From: Adhaeribacter sp.
GTDB lineage: Bacteria; Bacteroidota; Bacteroidia; Cytophagales; Hymenobacteraceae
Direction of reading: 5' to 3'
Assembly (NCBI GenBank): GCA_028288395.1
Contig: JAQBNV010000572.1
Coordinates: forward strand, 1 to 5,075
Length of the DNA stretch: 5,075 nucleotides
Position 1 is the stretch's first letter; each line of letters starts with the position of its first letter. The position numbers and the translations under genes are program-made. The notes below the pieces were generated by a model. That model had not been told where the DNA came from. It did not search any database and saw only the letters and a program-made list of their open reading frames with translations. This document shows, piece after piece, positions 1 to 5,075 of the stretch.

Positions 1-113
1 CCCCGGCCGCCTTTCGGGTTGATAACCTGGTCTTCGCGCACACTAATCCAGGGATTATTGTAAACAGGTTCCGAAGAGAGGGTTTGCCAGGGGTTTGCGT
101 GTTCGTCGTGCAT
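1..113 (-). CDS. NUDIX hydrolase, N-terminal fragment (cut by window edge)
   Basis: Reading the minus strand from the ATG at 113-111 gives 37 complete codons that stay open to the window edge. Residues 16-28 read PVYNNPWISVRED, followed by QVINPKGGRG. This 'Y-NPWI-VRED-VI-P-G' pattern is what I recall from the N-terminus of Bacteroidota NUDIX hydrolases of the ADP-ribose pyrophosphatase-like kind. Those enzymes hydrolyse nucleoside diphosphates linked to another moiety, in the cytoplasm. The diagnostic Nudix box (GX5EX7REUXEEXGU) would lie to the left of the window, so the family call rests on the N-terminal signature only and no substrate can be named. The gene lies 83 bp downstream of hemE in the same orientation. 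I see no good -7 promoter element directly in front of it, so read-through from hemE is possible. No Shine-Dalgarno sequence is visible. Confidence 0.68.
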   Translation of the reverse strand, partial: MHDEHANPWQTLSSEPVYNNPWISVREDQVINPKGGR

Positions 114-151
114 GAAAATATTAGCTAGGTAAAGCGTATTGTACCGGGATT

Positions 152-180
152 ATTTAAATTTGGTTAGCCCAAATTCAAAT
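152..180. repeat. Imperfect inverted repeat between hemE and the NUDIX gene
   Basis: On the plus strand, AATTTGG (157-163), a 5-nt loop and CCAAATT (169-175) form a perfect 7-bp stem. One mismatch (156/176) is followed by four more pairs (152-155 with 177-180). It lies 17-45 nt beyond the hemE stop codon. Neither flank carries a T-run in the right orientation, so it is not a standard intrinsic terminator. It could stabilise the hemE mRNA 3' end or be a protein-binding dyad. Function is unproven. Confidence 0.45.
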
Positions 181-196
181 GCCGGTCCGGCCGTTT

Positions 197-1237
197 TTAA
201 TATTCAGATTGGTGCTGGTACGCTTTAACGGTTTCTACAAAGCAGCGAACTTTATCCGGAGCGGTATCGGGGTAAACGCCGTGACCTAAGTTGGCAATGT
301 GCCGATCCGGCCCGAAAGCACGCAGCATTTTGTGGGTTTCCGTTCTGATTTGGTCAAAAGAGCCGTAGAGCGCACATGGGTCCAGGTTGCCCTGCAAGGT
401 TTTATCTGGTCCGATGGTTTGCCGCGCCGTGGCGATATCGGTGTTCCAGTCCAGTCCGATCACTTCGCAGGGGAAATGGGCTAAATCCGGGAGGGCAAAA
501 AAAGCACCTTTGGCAAAAACCGTCACCGGGACTTCGGTGATAGCGGCGCAAATCTGGGAAATATACCGCCCCGAAAATTCCTGGTACTGCACCGGGGATA
601 AAATTCCGGCCCAGGAATCGAATATTTGCAACAGGTTGGCGCCGGCCACAACCTGCGATTTTAAATATTTTATGGTTGTATCGGTGATTTTCTGCAGCAG
701 GGTATGCGCCAGTTGCGGCTCGGTATAAAGCATTTTACGGGCTTTGGAGAAAGTCTTGGAGCCGTGGCCTTCTACCATATACGCCAGGATAGTCCAGGGC
801 GCGCCGGCAAAGCCAATTAGTGGTACCCGGCCGTTCAGGGCCTTTTTGGTAATCCGGATAGCCTCGTACACATATTCCAATTCCAGGTGAGCATCTTCCG
901 AGCGCAGTTCTTCTACATCGGCTAAGCGCTCAATGGTTTTGGGAAAGGAAGGACCCCGCTGCTCTATCATATCGTAAGGTAATCCCATGGCTTCGGGCAC
1001 TACCAGAATATCCGAAAAAATTATAGCCGCATCCACATCCAAAATATCTACTGGCTGGATGGTTACTTCGGCGGCCAGTTCAGGCGTTTCGGCGAGTTCT
1101 TTAAAGCCACTTACACTGCTGCGTACGGCCCGGTATTCCGGTAAAATACGTCCGGCCTGTCGCATCAGCCACACGGGGGTGCGTTCTGTTTTCTCGCCGC
1201 GGGCGGCGCGTATAAGCAAATCGTTTTTCAGCTGCAT
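197..1237 (-). CDS. hemE: Uroporphyrinogen decarboxylase
   Basis: HemE removes the four acetate carboxyl groups of uroporphyrinogen III to give coproporphyrinogen III, a cytoplasmic, cofactor-free step in heme synthesis. The 346-residue product has the usual family length. It carries the N-terminal signature MRQAGR (25-30) with the two substrate-binding arginines R26 and R30. The conserved catalytic aspartate is D76 in [23 protein letters not shown] (142-150) is followed by Y153, S208 lies in FDSWAG, and H319 lies in [12 protein letters not shown] near the C-terminus. By family alignment these match human UROD R37, R41, D86, Y164, S219 and H339, so the enzyme should be active. The start MQLKNDLL is the typical family start, and a TACCTTTG promoter element ends only four bases before the ATG, which leaves no room for a longer protein. 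marC lies 96 bp upstream and a NUDIX gene 83 bp downstream on the same strand. No other heme-synthesis gene is visible. Confidence 0.97.
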   Translation of the reverse strand: MQLKNDLLIRAARGEKTERTPVWLMRQAGRILPEYRAVRSSVSGFKELAETPELAAEVTIQPVDILDVDAAIIFSDILVVPEAMGLPYDMIEQRGPSFPKTIERLADVEELRSEDAHLELEYVYEAIRITKKALNGRVPLIGFAGAPWTILAYMVEGHGSKTFSKARKMLYTEPQLAHTLLQKITDTTIKYLKSQVVAGANLLQIFDSWAGILSPVQYQEFSGRYISQICAAITEVPVTVFAKGAFFALPDLAHFPCEVIGLDWNTDIATARQTIGPDKTLQGNLDPCALYGSFDQIRTETHKMLRAFGPDRHIANLGHGVYPDTAPDKVRCFVETVKAYQHQSEY

Positions 1238-1241
1238 GGTG

Positions 1242-1249
1242 CAAAGGTA
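1242..1249 (-). promoter_or_regulatory. Bacteroidota -7 promoter element of hemE (leaderless start)
   Basis: On the minus strand TACCTTTG matches the Bacteroidota -7 consensus TAnnTTTG exactly, and only CACC separates it from the hemE ATG. Transcription starting a few bases past the element would begin at or next to the A of the ATG. At the -33 position, about 20 bases upstream, there is TTA rather than the expected TTG, and it lies within a palindrome at 1269-1278. The motif is seen directly. The leaderless transcript is inferred. Confidence 0.72.
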
Positions 1250-1268
1250 AAAAATTTTAACTGACAGT

Positions 1269-1278
1269 CTAAGCTTAG
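1269..1278. promoter_or_regulatory. 10-bp palindrome CTAAGCTTAG over the hemE -33 region
   Basis: CTAAGCTTAG is a perfect 10-bp palindrome whose near edge lies 20 bp upstream of the hemE -7 element, so it overlaps the expected -33 contact. That is a plausible place for a repressor or activator site, but a palindrome of this size can occur by chance. No regulator is known from this window. Confidence 0.25.
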
Positions 1279-1333
1279 TCGCTACCGGGCTCTGTATTAA
1301 ATTTTGCCGGTAAGTTGGGCTGCCAGGAAAGGG

Positions 1334-1951
1334 TTATTTAAAAAGCGCAATCAGGGCAGAAGTAATAAAGTTGGCGCCAATGGCTAAGGTAATAAATCCC
1401 ATAATTTTGGAAAGCGCCGACAAGCCGGCTTTACCCATCACTCTAATCAGCCGCGGAGAGGATATCAGAATAAAATAAGTGGCTATGGCTACCATAATAA
1501 TAGCTACTAAGGTAACGGCCATATTCAGGTACGAAAGCGATTTGGTAAACATACCAATACTAACGGCAATGGCGCCGGGCCCTGAAAGCATGGGCATGGC
1601 CAGGGGCGTAAAAGAAATATCATTTTTTTGAATACCTTCTTCTTCTACATCCTTCGATATTTTCCGACCGGTTTCGGCTTTGGTAGCTAATAAATCAAAA
1701 CCGGCTTTAAATAACATAATGCCCCCGGCAATACGCAAATCGTGAATGCGCAAGCCAAAAAAGTTGAGTACGTACTGGCCGGCAAAAAAGAATACCGACA
1801 AAATTAGAATCATATATATACTGGCTTGCAGGGCCATCTGGTTCCGGTGCTTAGGTGTATCGTCCTGGGTTAAGGTAATAAATACCGGCATGGCGCCAAA
1901 TGGATTAACCACCGAAAAAAGAGCCGAAAAGGTTGCTAAAAGTATTTCCAT
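1334..1951 (-). CDS. MarC-family integral membrane protein
   Basis: A 205-residue, strongly hydrophobic protein of the MarC (UPF0056) family. These are inner-membrane proteins of unknown function; E. coli MarC was once linked to multiple antibiotic resistance, but that role has not held up. Six membrane segments can be read at about residues 3-27, 43-63, 72-90, 112-134, 143-165 and 181-203. Family hallmarks are VNPFGAMPVF (15-24) in segment 1 and PLAMPMLSGPGAI (116-128) in segment 4, which suggest two related halves. The hydrophilic loop at 91-111 is rich in Lys and Glu. I chose the ATG at 1951-1949 (MEILLATFSALF), where family members begin. The open frame extends 17 codons upstream to an ATG at 2002, but that part (MPNSLAISTF...) is not family-like and contains the likely promoter. 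The gene is divergent from purK and 96 bp upstream of hemE, with which it could be partly co-transcribed. No substrate can be assigned. Confidence 0.92.
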   Translation of the reverse strand: MEILLATFSALFSVVNPFGAMPVFITLTQDDTPKHRNQMALQASIYMILILSVFFFAGQYVLNFFGLRIHDLRIAGGIMLFKAGFDLLATKAETGRKISKDVEEEGIQKNDISFTPLAMPMLSGPGAIAVSIGMFTKSLSYLNMAVTLVAIIMVAIATYFILISSPRLIRVMGKAGLSALSKIMGFITLAIGANFITSALIALFK

Positions 1952-1971
1952 GAATGTTTGGCGATGTCCGG

Positions 1972-1979
1972 TAAAGGTA
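1972..1979 (-). promoter_or_regulatory. Candidate -7 promoter element of marC
   Basis: TACCTTTA on the minus strand is a one-base variant of TAnnTTTG and has the same TACCTTT core as the hemE element. It ends 20 bases before the chosen ATG at 1951, which would give a leader of roughly 15 nt. It lies inside the alternative 17-codon N-terminal extension and so argues against that extension. No clear TTG is present at -33. Confidence 0.5.
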
Positions 1980-2238
1980 GAAATAGCTAATGAATTCGGC
2001 ATTACGGGCAGTTAAAAGAATAGTTAAATCTTCTCTTTTCCCGGAGGCGAAATATATAATTTAATCATTATACCGCGCATATTTAGCGCTTTTATATTCA
2101 GTAAAATATTGCCGGCAACCCGCTGCTGCTGTTTTTTCTGCTAATCAGGCGTAAATAGGTCGGGTCAGGCATTATTTGTTTTTATGCGAATCCTGGTTGG
2201 CTGGGTTAAAAAGTAAATCGGCATTTGAGATTAATCCT

Positions 2239-2246
2239 TAATTTTG
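2239..2246 (+). promoter_or_regulatory. Candidate -7 promoter element of the purKE operon
   Basis: TAATTTTG fits TAnnTTTG exactly and lies 23 bases before the purK ATG at 2270, predicting a leader of roughly 18 nt. The only nearby upstream TTG (2225-2227) is just 11 bases away, too close for a -33 element, so the match rests on the -7 motif alone. AT-rich DNA can produce this by chance. Confidence 0.45.
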
Positions 2247-2269
2247 GCTTTTACATATTCTTATTTCGG

Positions 2270-3403
2270 ATGACTTACGGAGAAACCAGGCTAGGCATAT
2301 TAGGCGGTGGCCAGTTAGGACGCATGTTGCTGCAAGCCGGCATCGACCTGAATTTATATACCCTTATACTAGACCCGGATGCGGATGCACCTTGTAAAAG
2401 CCTGTGTCACGAATTTTACCACGGTAGCTTTGCCGATTTTGATACCGTTTATAATTTCGGGAAGAAATGCGATGTGCTTACCATTGAGATTGAACACGTA
2501 AACGTCGAAGCACTTTTCCGGTTGGAGGCCGAAGGCGTGCGGGTTTATCCCAATCCCGGGGCCATCCAAATTATTCAGGATAAAGGTTTGCAAAAAGAAT
2601 TTTACCGGCAACACCAGATTCCGACCGCCGATTACCGGTTAGTAGCAGATAAGGCGGAAGTTGCGCAGCACCTCGATTTTCTGCCAGTTTTCCAGAAGCT
2701 GCGCCGGTTCGGCTACGATGGCCGGGGCGTTATCAGGTTAACTGCCGCCGACGATATAGCCAAAGGATTTGATGAGCCTTCGGTGCTCGAAAAGTTAGTA
2801 GATTTTGAGAAGGAGATTGCCGTAATAGCTGCCCGCAATGCGCGCGGCGAGGTAAGTTGTTTCCCGGCGGTAGAATTATCTTTCCATCCCGAGCATAACC
2901 TGGTAGATTACCTTTTTGCGCCGGCCGCCATAACCGCCAAACTCGAAAAAGCCGCACAGACCCTGGCTACCCAGGTAATAGAAGCCTTTGATATGGTAGG
3001 TTTGCTGGCCGTTGAAATGTTTTTAACCCGAGATGGCAAACTGCTGGTAAACGAAGTAGCGCCGCGCCCGCACAACAGTGGCCATCATACCTACAAGGCC
3101 AATCATACTTCGCAGTTTGAACAGCACCTGCGAGCCATTTTAAATTTACCCCTCGGCAATCCCGCTTTACACAGTGCGGCGGTTATGCTTAATCTGCTCG
3201 GGGAAGCGGGGTATTCGGGGGAAGCGCAGTACGAAGGTGCCGATGCCGCCCTGGCCCAACCGGGGGTTACCATTCATTTATACGGAAAAAAATATACCCG
3301 GCCCTTTCGCAAAATGGGCCACTTAACCATAACGGCACCAACCGTTGCCGAAGCCCGGCAAAAAGCCGACCACGTGAAACATTTAGTTAAAGTAAAAGCA
3401 TGA
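2270..3403 (+). CDS. purK: N5-carboxyaminoimidazole ribonucleotide synthase (PurK)
   Basis: PurK uses ATP and bicarbonate to carboxylate aminoimidazole ribonucleotide (AIR) to N5-CAIR in de novo purine synthesis, in the cytoplasm. The 377-residue protein is a complete ATP-grasp enzyme. It opens with the N-terminal nucleotide-fold motif GGGQLGRM (12-19). The central ATP-grasp loop [11 protein letters not shown] is at 143-153. [14 protein letters not shown] (173-186) follows. The metal-binding region VEMFLTRDG...[15 protein letters not shown] (248-274) holds E249, N261 and E262, the likely Mg-ATP ligands. I prefer the ATG at 2270 ([14 protein letters not shown]). The frame runs back to a TTG at 2225, but those 15 residues are hydrophobic, unlike the family, and overlap the promoter candidate. 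The stop codon overlaps the purE start in ATGA, so the two are co-transcribed and probably translationally coupled. The order is purK-purE, the reverse of E. coli purEK. Confidence 0.96.
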   Translation: MTYGETRLGILGGGQLGRMLLQAGIDLNLYTLILDPDADAPCKSLCHEFYHGSFADFDTVYNFGKKCDVLTIEIEHVNVEALFRLEAEGVRVYPNPGAIQIIQDKGLQKEFYRQHQIPTADYRLVADKAEVAQHLDFLPVFQKLRRFGYDGRGVIRLTAADDIAKGFDEPSVLEKLVDFEKEIAVIAARNARGEVSCFPAVELSFHPEHNLVDYLFAPAAITAKLEKAAQTLATQVIEAFDMVGLLAVEMFLTRDGKLLVNEVAPRPHNSGHHTYKANHTSQFEQHLRAILNLPLGNPALHSAAVMLNLLGEAGYSGEAQYEGADAALAQPGVTIHLYGKKYTRPFRKMGHLTITAPTVAEARQKADHVKHLVKVKA

Positions 3404-3930
3404 GCACAACCTCCGAACCTACGCAAACGCCCCTAGTAGGTATTATTATGGGCAGCCAGTCTGATTTGAAAGTAATGCAGGCCGCTGCCGATATTTTGAA
3501 GGGTTTTAATATTCCCTACGAAATAACCATTGTATCGGCCCACCGCACACCGCACCGGATGTTCGAATACGCTGAAAATGCCCGGAAGCGGGGCTTAAAA
3601 GTTATTATTGCCGGTGCCGGGGGCGCTGCCCATCTACCCGGTATGGTTGCCGCCATTACCACCCTGCCCGTTATCGGGGTCCCGGTTAAATCCAGCAACT
3701 CCATCGACGGCTGGGATTCTATTTTATCTATCCTGCAAATGCCAACCGGTGTGCCGGTAGCCACCGTGGCTTTAAACGGTGCTGCCAATGCGGGCTTACT
3801 CGCCGCTCAAATATTAAGTACCGCTAACCCTGTAATCGCCGGCAGCCTGGAGCAGCACCGCGAAATACAAAAAGATAAAGTAATGCGAACGGTAGAAGAA
3901 CTGCGGAAAGGTGGTTTGGGAGAGGATTAA
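3400..3930 (+). CDS. purE: N5-CAIR mutase, class I PurE
   Basis: PurE moves the carboxyl group of N5-CAIR to carbon 4, giving CAIR, the step right after PurK. The 176-residue product has the length of class I PurE (E. coli about 169). It shows the phosphate- and nucleotide-binding motif MGSQSD (17-22). SAHRTP (46-51) carries the catalytic histidine H48. The glycine-rich [11 protein letters not shown] (71-81) carries H78. [20 protein letters not shown] (95-114) is also typical. Presence of PurK directly upstream agrees with class I chemistry; class II PurE enzymes work on AIR and CO2 without PurK. The first 10 residues ([10 protein letters not shown]) are a short, probably flexible extension. 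The ATG overlaps the purK stop by four bases. The proteins of this family form octamers. No frameshift or missing key residue is seen. Confidence 0.97.
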   Translation: MSTTSEPTQTPLVGIIMGSQSDLKVMQAAADILKGFNIPYEITIVSAHRTPHRMFEYAENARKRGLKVIIAGAGGAAHLPGMVAAITTLPVIGVPVKSSNSIDGWDSILSILQMPTGVPVATVALNGAANAGLLAAQILSTANPVIAGSLEQHREIQKDKVMRTVEELRKGGLGED

Positions 3931-3941
3931 ACTACCGCATG

Positions 3942-4010
3942 AACCAGCCGCCACCTCGGTTATATTACCCAGCTTCAACAGGTTTACGGTTTGTGGCGGC
4001 AACTATGGTT
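3942..4010 (+). other. Bulged long-range stem-loop after purE
   Basis: GCCGCCAC (3947-3954) pairs perfectly with GTGGCGGC (3993-4000). Directly outside it AACCA (3942-3946) pairs with TGGTT (4006-4010), leaving a 5-nt bulge on one side, for 13 bp in two blocks around a 38-nt loop. It begins 11 nt after the purE stop, so it would lie in the purKE mRNA 3' UTR, ahead of the terminator. There is no T-run after it. It may protect the mRNA end, slow polymerase or bind a protein. I do not recognise it as a known RNA family. Confidence 0.4.
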
Positions 4011-4057
4011 TATTTAGCATATCTGATTTAATAAATTTTGCGATTTAAAGTATACGT

Positions 4058-4102
4058 GGGTTTGGCGTGTTTTATTTTTAGTAAAACACGCCAAACCCTT
4101 TT
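4058..4102 (+). terminator. Strong intrinsic terminator of purKE
   Basis: GGGTTTGGCGTGTTTTA (4058-4074) and its exact reverse complement (4082-4098) form a perfect 17-bp stem closed by the 7-nt loop TTTTTAG. It is followed by TTTT (4099-4102) and more T-rich sequence. It lies 127 bases after the purE stop. The stem's loop-side half is A/T and its base is G/C-rich. The minus-strand downstream side reads CACGTATAC, without a T-run, so it should work best for plus-strand transcription. Confidence 0.82.
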
Positions 4103-4354
4103 ACATTTTCCCTTAACATGCAAATGACTGGCAAGTTCCTCTGTCAAATTATGGCCTGATTGTAATCTAAATAAGTCTGCCTATTTCTGCTATAGTTAAT
4201 AGTTTAATTAATCATCCTTTATTGCAGTGGTACTGTATTTTTATTTTTATAATAAATCAAACCTAATTCTTCCTGATAGATAATATAAATCCTGCTTTCA
4301 TTCAGCTATTCTGTTTTTGACTTTTTCTGCCCCTGAAAAAAAAAATAATACGAA

Positions 4355-4385
4355 GTTAGGTCAATAGCTTGATTCCTAACAAGCT
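4355..4385 (+). other. Two mutually exclusive hairpins in the receptor upstream region
   Basis: Hairpin A: GTTAGG+TCAA (4355-4364) pairs with TTGA (4369-4372) and CCTAAC (4375-4380) across loop TAGC, giving 10 bp with a 2-nt bulge. Hairpin B: AGCTTG (4366-4371) pairs with CAAGCT (4380-4385) across an 8-nt loop. They share 4369-4371 and 4380, so both cannot form together. The pairings are seen directly. Any switching role is speculative, because transcription through here has not been shown. Confidence 0.28.
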
Positions 4386-4579
4386 GATTCTAAATTTCCT
4401 TTTCCGCTGCCTTGTTCGCAGCAACGTAGCTTTACTTCTGTTAGAAAACAATTGGTTATCAGCTATCAAGCAGAAAATTTATAGTCATTTGCATAATTAC
4501 TGTACCCTTTTCCTTTTCAGTTTTCATTCCAGTATAAACCAATCCAAGTTTTTTAAAGCTTTAGAAGTATAGTGTTTTT

Positions 4580-4599
4580 AATTTAGGTGAATCTAAATT
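4580..4599. repeat. Inverted repeat upstream of the receptor gene
   Basis: AATTTAG (4580-4586), a 6-nt spacer and CTAAATT (4593-4599) form a 7-bp dyad about 50-70 bp upstream of the possible receptor promoter. The arm and spacer sizes would suit a dimeric DNA-binding regulator. It is A/T-rich, so chance occurrence is possible. Confidence 0.3.
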
Positions 4600-4632
4600 T
4601 AAAGTGCGTATATTCGTTTTATATATTTAAAA

Positions 4633-4659
4633 TTGCCTAAATAAAAGTCTGTATTTTTA
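4633..4659 (+). promoter_or_regulatory. Candidate promoter of the receptor gene
   Basis: TTG (4633-4635) and TATTTTTA (4652-4659) resemble the Bacteroidota -33 (TTG) and -7 (TAnnTTTG) elements, with 16 bases between them, slightly short of the usual spacing. If used, transcription would begin near 4664-4666. That would place the first ATG (4662) ahead of the mRNA start and favour the in-frame ATG at 4668 or 4671. The match is weak because of the high A/T content. Confidence 0.35.
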
Positions 4660-4661
4660 AT

Positions 4662-5075
4662 ATGCTTATGATGAAAAACTTACTTCTATTTTTAGGGCTG
4701 ATTACCGGCCTGACTGGATTAACCCAAGCCCAGCAACCTCTTGGGGAAATAAAAGGCTGGGTATTTTCGGGAGCAGAGCCGATTGCTTTTGCTAACGTAG
4801 GTATTGTGGGCACCACCCAGGGCACTAACTCAGATGTTCAGGGATATTATAAGCTGGGTCAACTAACTCCTGGAACTTACCGGGTGCAGGTAAGTGCGGT
4901 GGGCTATATAAAAGTGATTAAAACGGTGGTCGTAAGCCAGCAGCCGGTGCCGTTAAATATTAACTTAACCAAATCAGAACAACAGCTGCAGGAAGTAGTG
5001 GTCACGGGGAATATGAAAGAAACCTATGCCAAACTTTCGCCCATTCATGTGGAAGTTTATACCCCCAAGCTATTC
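4662..5075 (+). CDS. TonB-dependent outer-membrane receptor, N-terminal part (cut by window edge)
   Basis: 138 codons are visible, open to the right edge. Residues 1-23 form a signal peptide: MLMMKN, a hydrophobic core LLLFLGLITGLTGL, then a likely cleavage site TQA|QQ. Residues 28-104 form a carboxypeptidase-regulatory-like beta-sandwich domain (GEIKGWVF...PIAFANVGIVGTTQGTNSD..GYYKLGQLTPGTYRVQVSAVGY), typical of Bacteroidota TonB-dependent receptors. LQEVVVTG (109-116) follows, the usual TonB-box-like junction into the plug. The next residues, NMKETYAKLSPIHVEVYTPKLF, resemble a Bacteroidota receptor subgroup with SPVPVEVYTPKFF at this place. The barrel is outside the window, so the substrate (iron chelate, heme or another metal) is unknown. 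The role would be TonB/ExbBD-energised import across the outer membrane. In-frame ATGs at 4662, 4668 and 4671 are all possible starts; MKNLLLF at 4671 gives the most standard signal peptide. No Shine-Dalgarno sequence is present. Confidence 0.9.
   Translation, partial: MLMMKNLLLFLGLITGLTGLTQAQQPLGEIKGWVFSGAEPIAFANVGIVGTTQGTNSDVQGYYKLGQLTPGTYRVQVSAVGYIKVIKTVVVSQQPVPLNINLTKSEQQLQEVVVTGNMKETYAKLSPIHVEVYTPKLF

Larger units (their letters stand above)
1952..2269. other. Divergent marC-purK intergenic region
   Basis: This stretch of about 320 bp separates the divergent marC and purK genes and should carry both promoters. Candidate -7 elements are at 1972-1979 (minus) and 2239-2246 (plus). TCAGGC occurs twice in direct orientation (2145-2150 and 2165-2170), exactly 20 bp apart and each followed by AT-rich sequence. 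I see no conserved small ORF, tRNA, riboswitch or mobile-element end here. Confidence 0.6.
4103..4661. other. Long AT-rich gene-free region upstream of the receptor gene
   Basis: About 560 bases lie between the purKE terminator and the receptor start. Composition drops sharply compared with the flanking genes: in 4201-4260 only 12 of 60 bases are G or C. Short open frames exist (for example from a TTG at 4369 for 67 codons), but they show no recognisable motif and no promoter. The region contains a run of ten A (4336-4345), an overlapping-hairpin element (4355-4385), a palindrome TAAAGCTTTA (4554-4563) and a dyad at 4580-4599. I see no cobalamin-box or other known riboswitch core, tRNA or insertion-sequence end. 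It is probably the receptor's regulatory region plus spacer. Confidence 0.55.

Noticed and set aside
181..198. GC-rich palindrome GCCGGTCCGGC followed by TTTTT on the plus strand
   Set aside because: It looks like a plus-strand terminator, but no plus-strand gene precedes it. The usable stem is only about 4 bp once a loop is allowed, and on the hemE strand the T-run is on the wrong side.
299..728. Plus-strand open frames across the hemE region
   Set aside because: They are antisense to a gene with complete family motifs, and their products have no recognisable features.
987..1250. Plus-strand 87-codon frame opposite the hemE 5' end
   Set aside because: It is a low-complexity, Ser/Arg-rich translation fully antisense to hemE and covering the hemE promoter.
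1284..1311. ACCGG...CCGGT pair as a marC terminator
   Set aside because: It has only 5 bp, a loop of 18 nt and no T-run on the minus strand. This is too weak to call.
2225..2269. TTG-initiated N-terminal extension of PurK
   Set aside because: The 15 hydrophobic residues are not part of the PurK family and cover the likely -7 element. The ATG at 2270 leads straight into the conserved [11 protein letters not shown].
4119..4160. Micro-ORF MQMTGKFLCQIMA after the purKE terminator
   Set aside because: It has only 13 codons, with no initiation signal or similarity that I can support.
4258..4265. Minus-strand TAGGTTTG promoter-like element
   Set aside because: It matches TAnnTTTG, but there is no TTG at the -33 position and no gene downstream on that strand. 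Such matches are expected by chance in AT-rich DNA.
4406..4422. GCTGC/GCAGC hairpin
   Set aside because: It has only 5 bp with a 7-nt loop and no associated T-run. This is within chance expectation.
4369..4572. 67-codon plus-strand frame starting at TTG
   Set aside because: It lies in very AT-rich DNA with no promoter and no family motif, and it overlaps the hairpin element. It looks like a chance open frame.
4637..4825. Minus-strand frame opposite the receptor signal peptide
   Set aside because: It is antisense to a clear TonB-dependent receptor N-terminus and shows no features of its own.

Overview
This window looks like ordinary chromosomal sequence from a member of the Bacteroidota, most likely a Cytophagales/Hymenobacteraceae type (Adhaeribacter- or Hymenobacter-like). 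Four things suggest this. Protein motifs in HemE, MarC, PurK and the TonB-dependent receptor look like that phylum. No Shine-Dalgarno sequence precedes any start codon. Bacteroidota-type -7 promoter elements (TAnnTTTG and close variants) sit just upstream of genes. The coding DNA is moderately GC-rich and lies beside AT-rich spacers. The genus is inference only.

Layout. Positions 1-113 (minus) hold the N-terminus of a NUDIX hydrolase that runs off the left edge. Positions 197-1237 (minus) are hemE, uroporphyrinogen decarboxylase, with a promoter element so close to its ATG that the mRNA is probably leaderless. Positions 1334-1951 (minus) are a MarC-family membrane protein, for which I choose a start 17 codons inside the longest open frame. 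A divergent spacer (1952-2269) separates it from purK (2270-3403, plus) and purE (3400-3930, plus). These two share an ATGA overlap and form a tight two-gene purine operon that converts AIR to CAIR through N5-CAIR. The operon appears to end at a perfect 17-bp hairpin (4058-4098), preceded by a second, more complex dyad (3942-4010). A long AT-rich stretch without a convincing gene (about 4103-4661) follows, holding several inverted repeats. Then comes the start of a TonB-dependent outer-membrane receptor (4662-5075, plus) cut by the right edge.

How the genes relate. hemE (tetrapyrrole synthesis) and purKE (purine synthesis) are housekeeping genes with no direct functional link. marC is of unknown function. 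The receptor appears to be a separate transcription unit with its own upstream region. I found no CRISPR array, insertion sequence, tRNA, rRNA or recognisable riboswitch, and no evidence of a new multi-gene system. The most useful second-look items are the promoter and start-codon architecture, the post-purE RNA structures, and a pair of mutually exclusive hairpins in the receptor's long upstream region.
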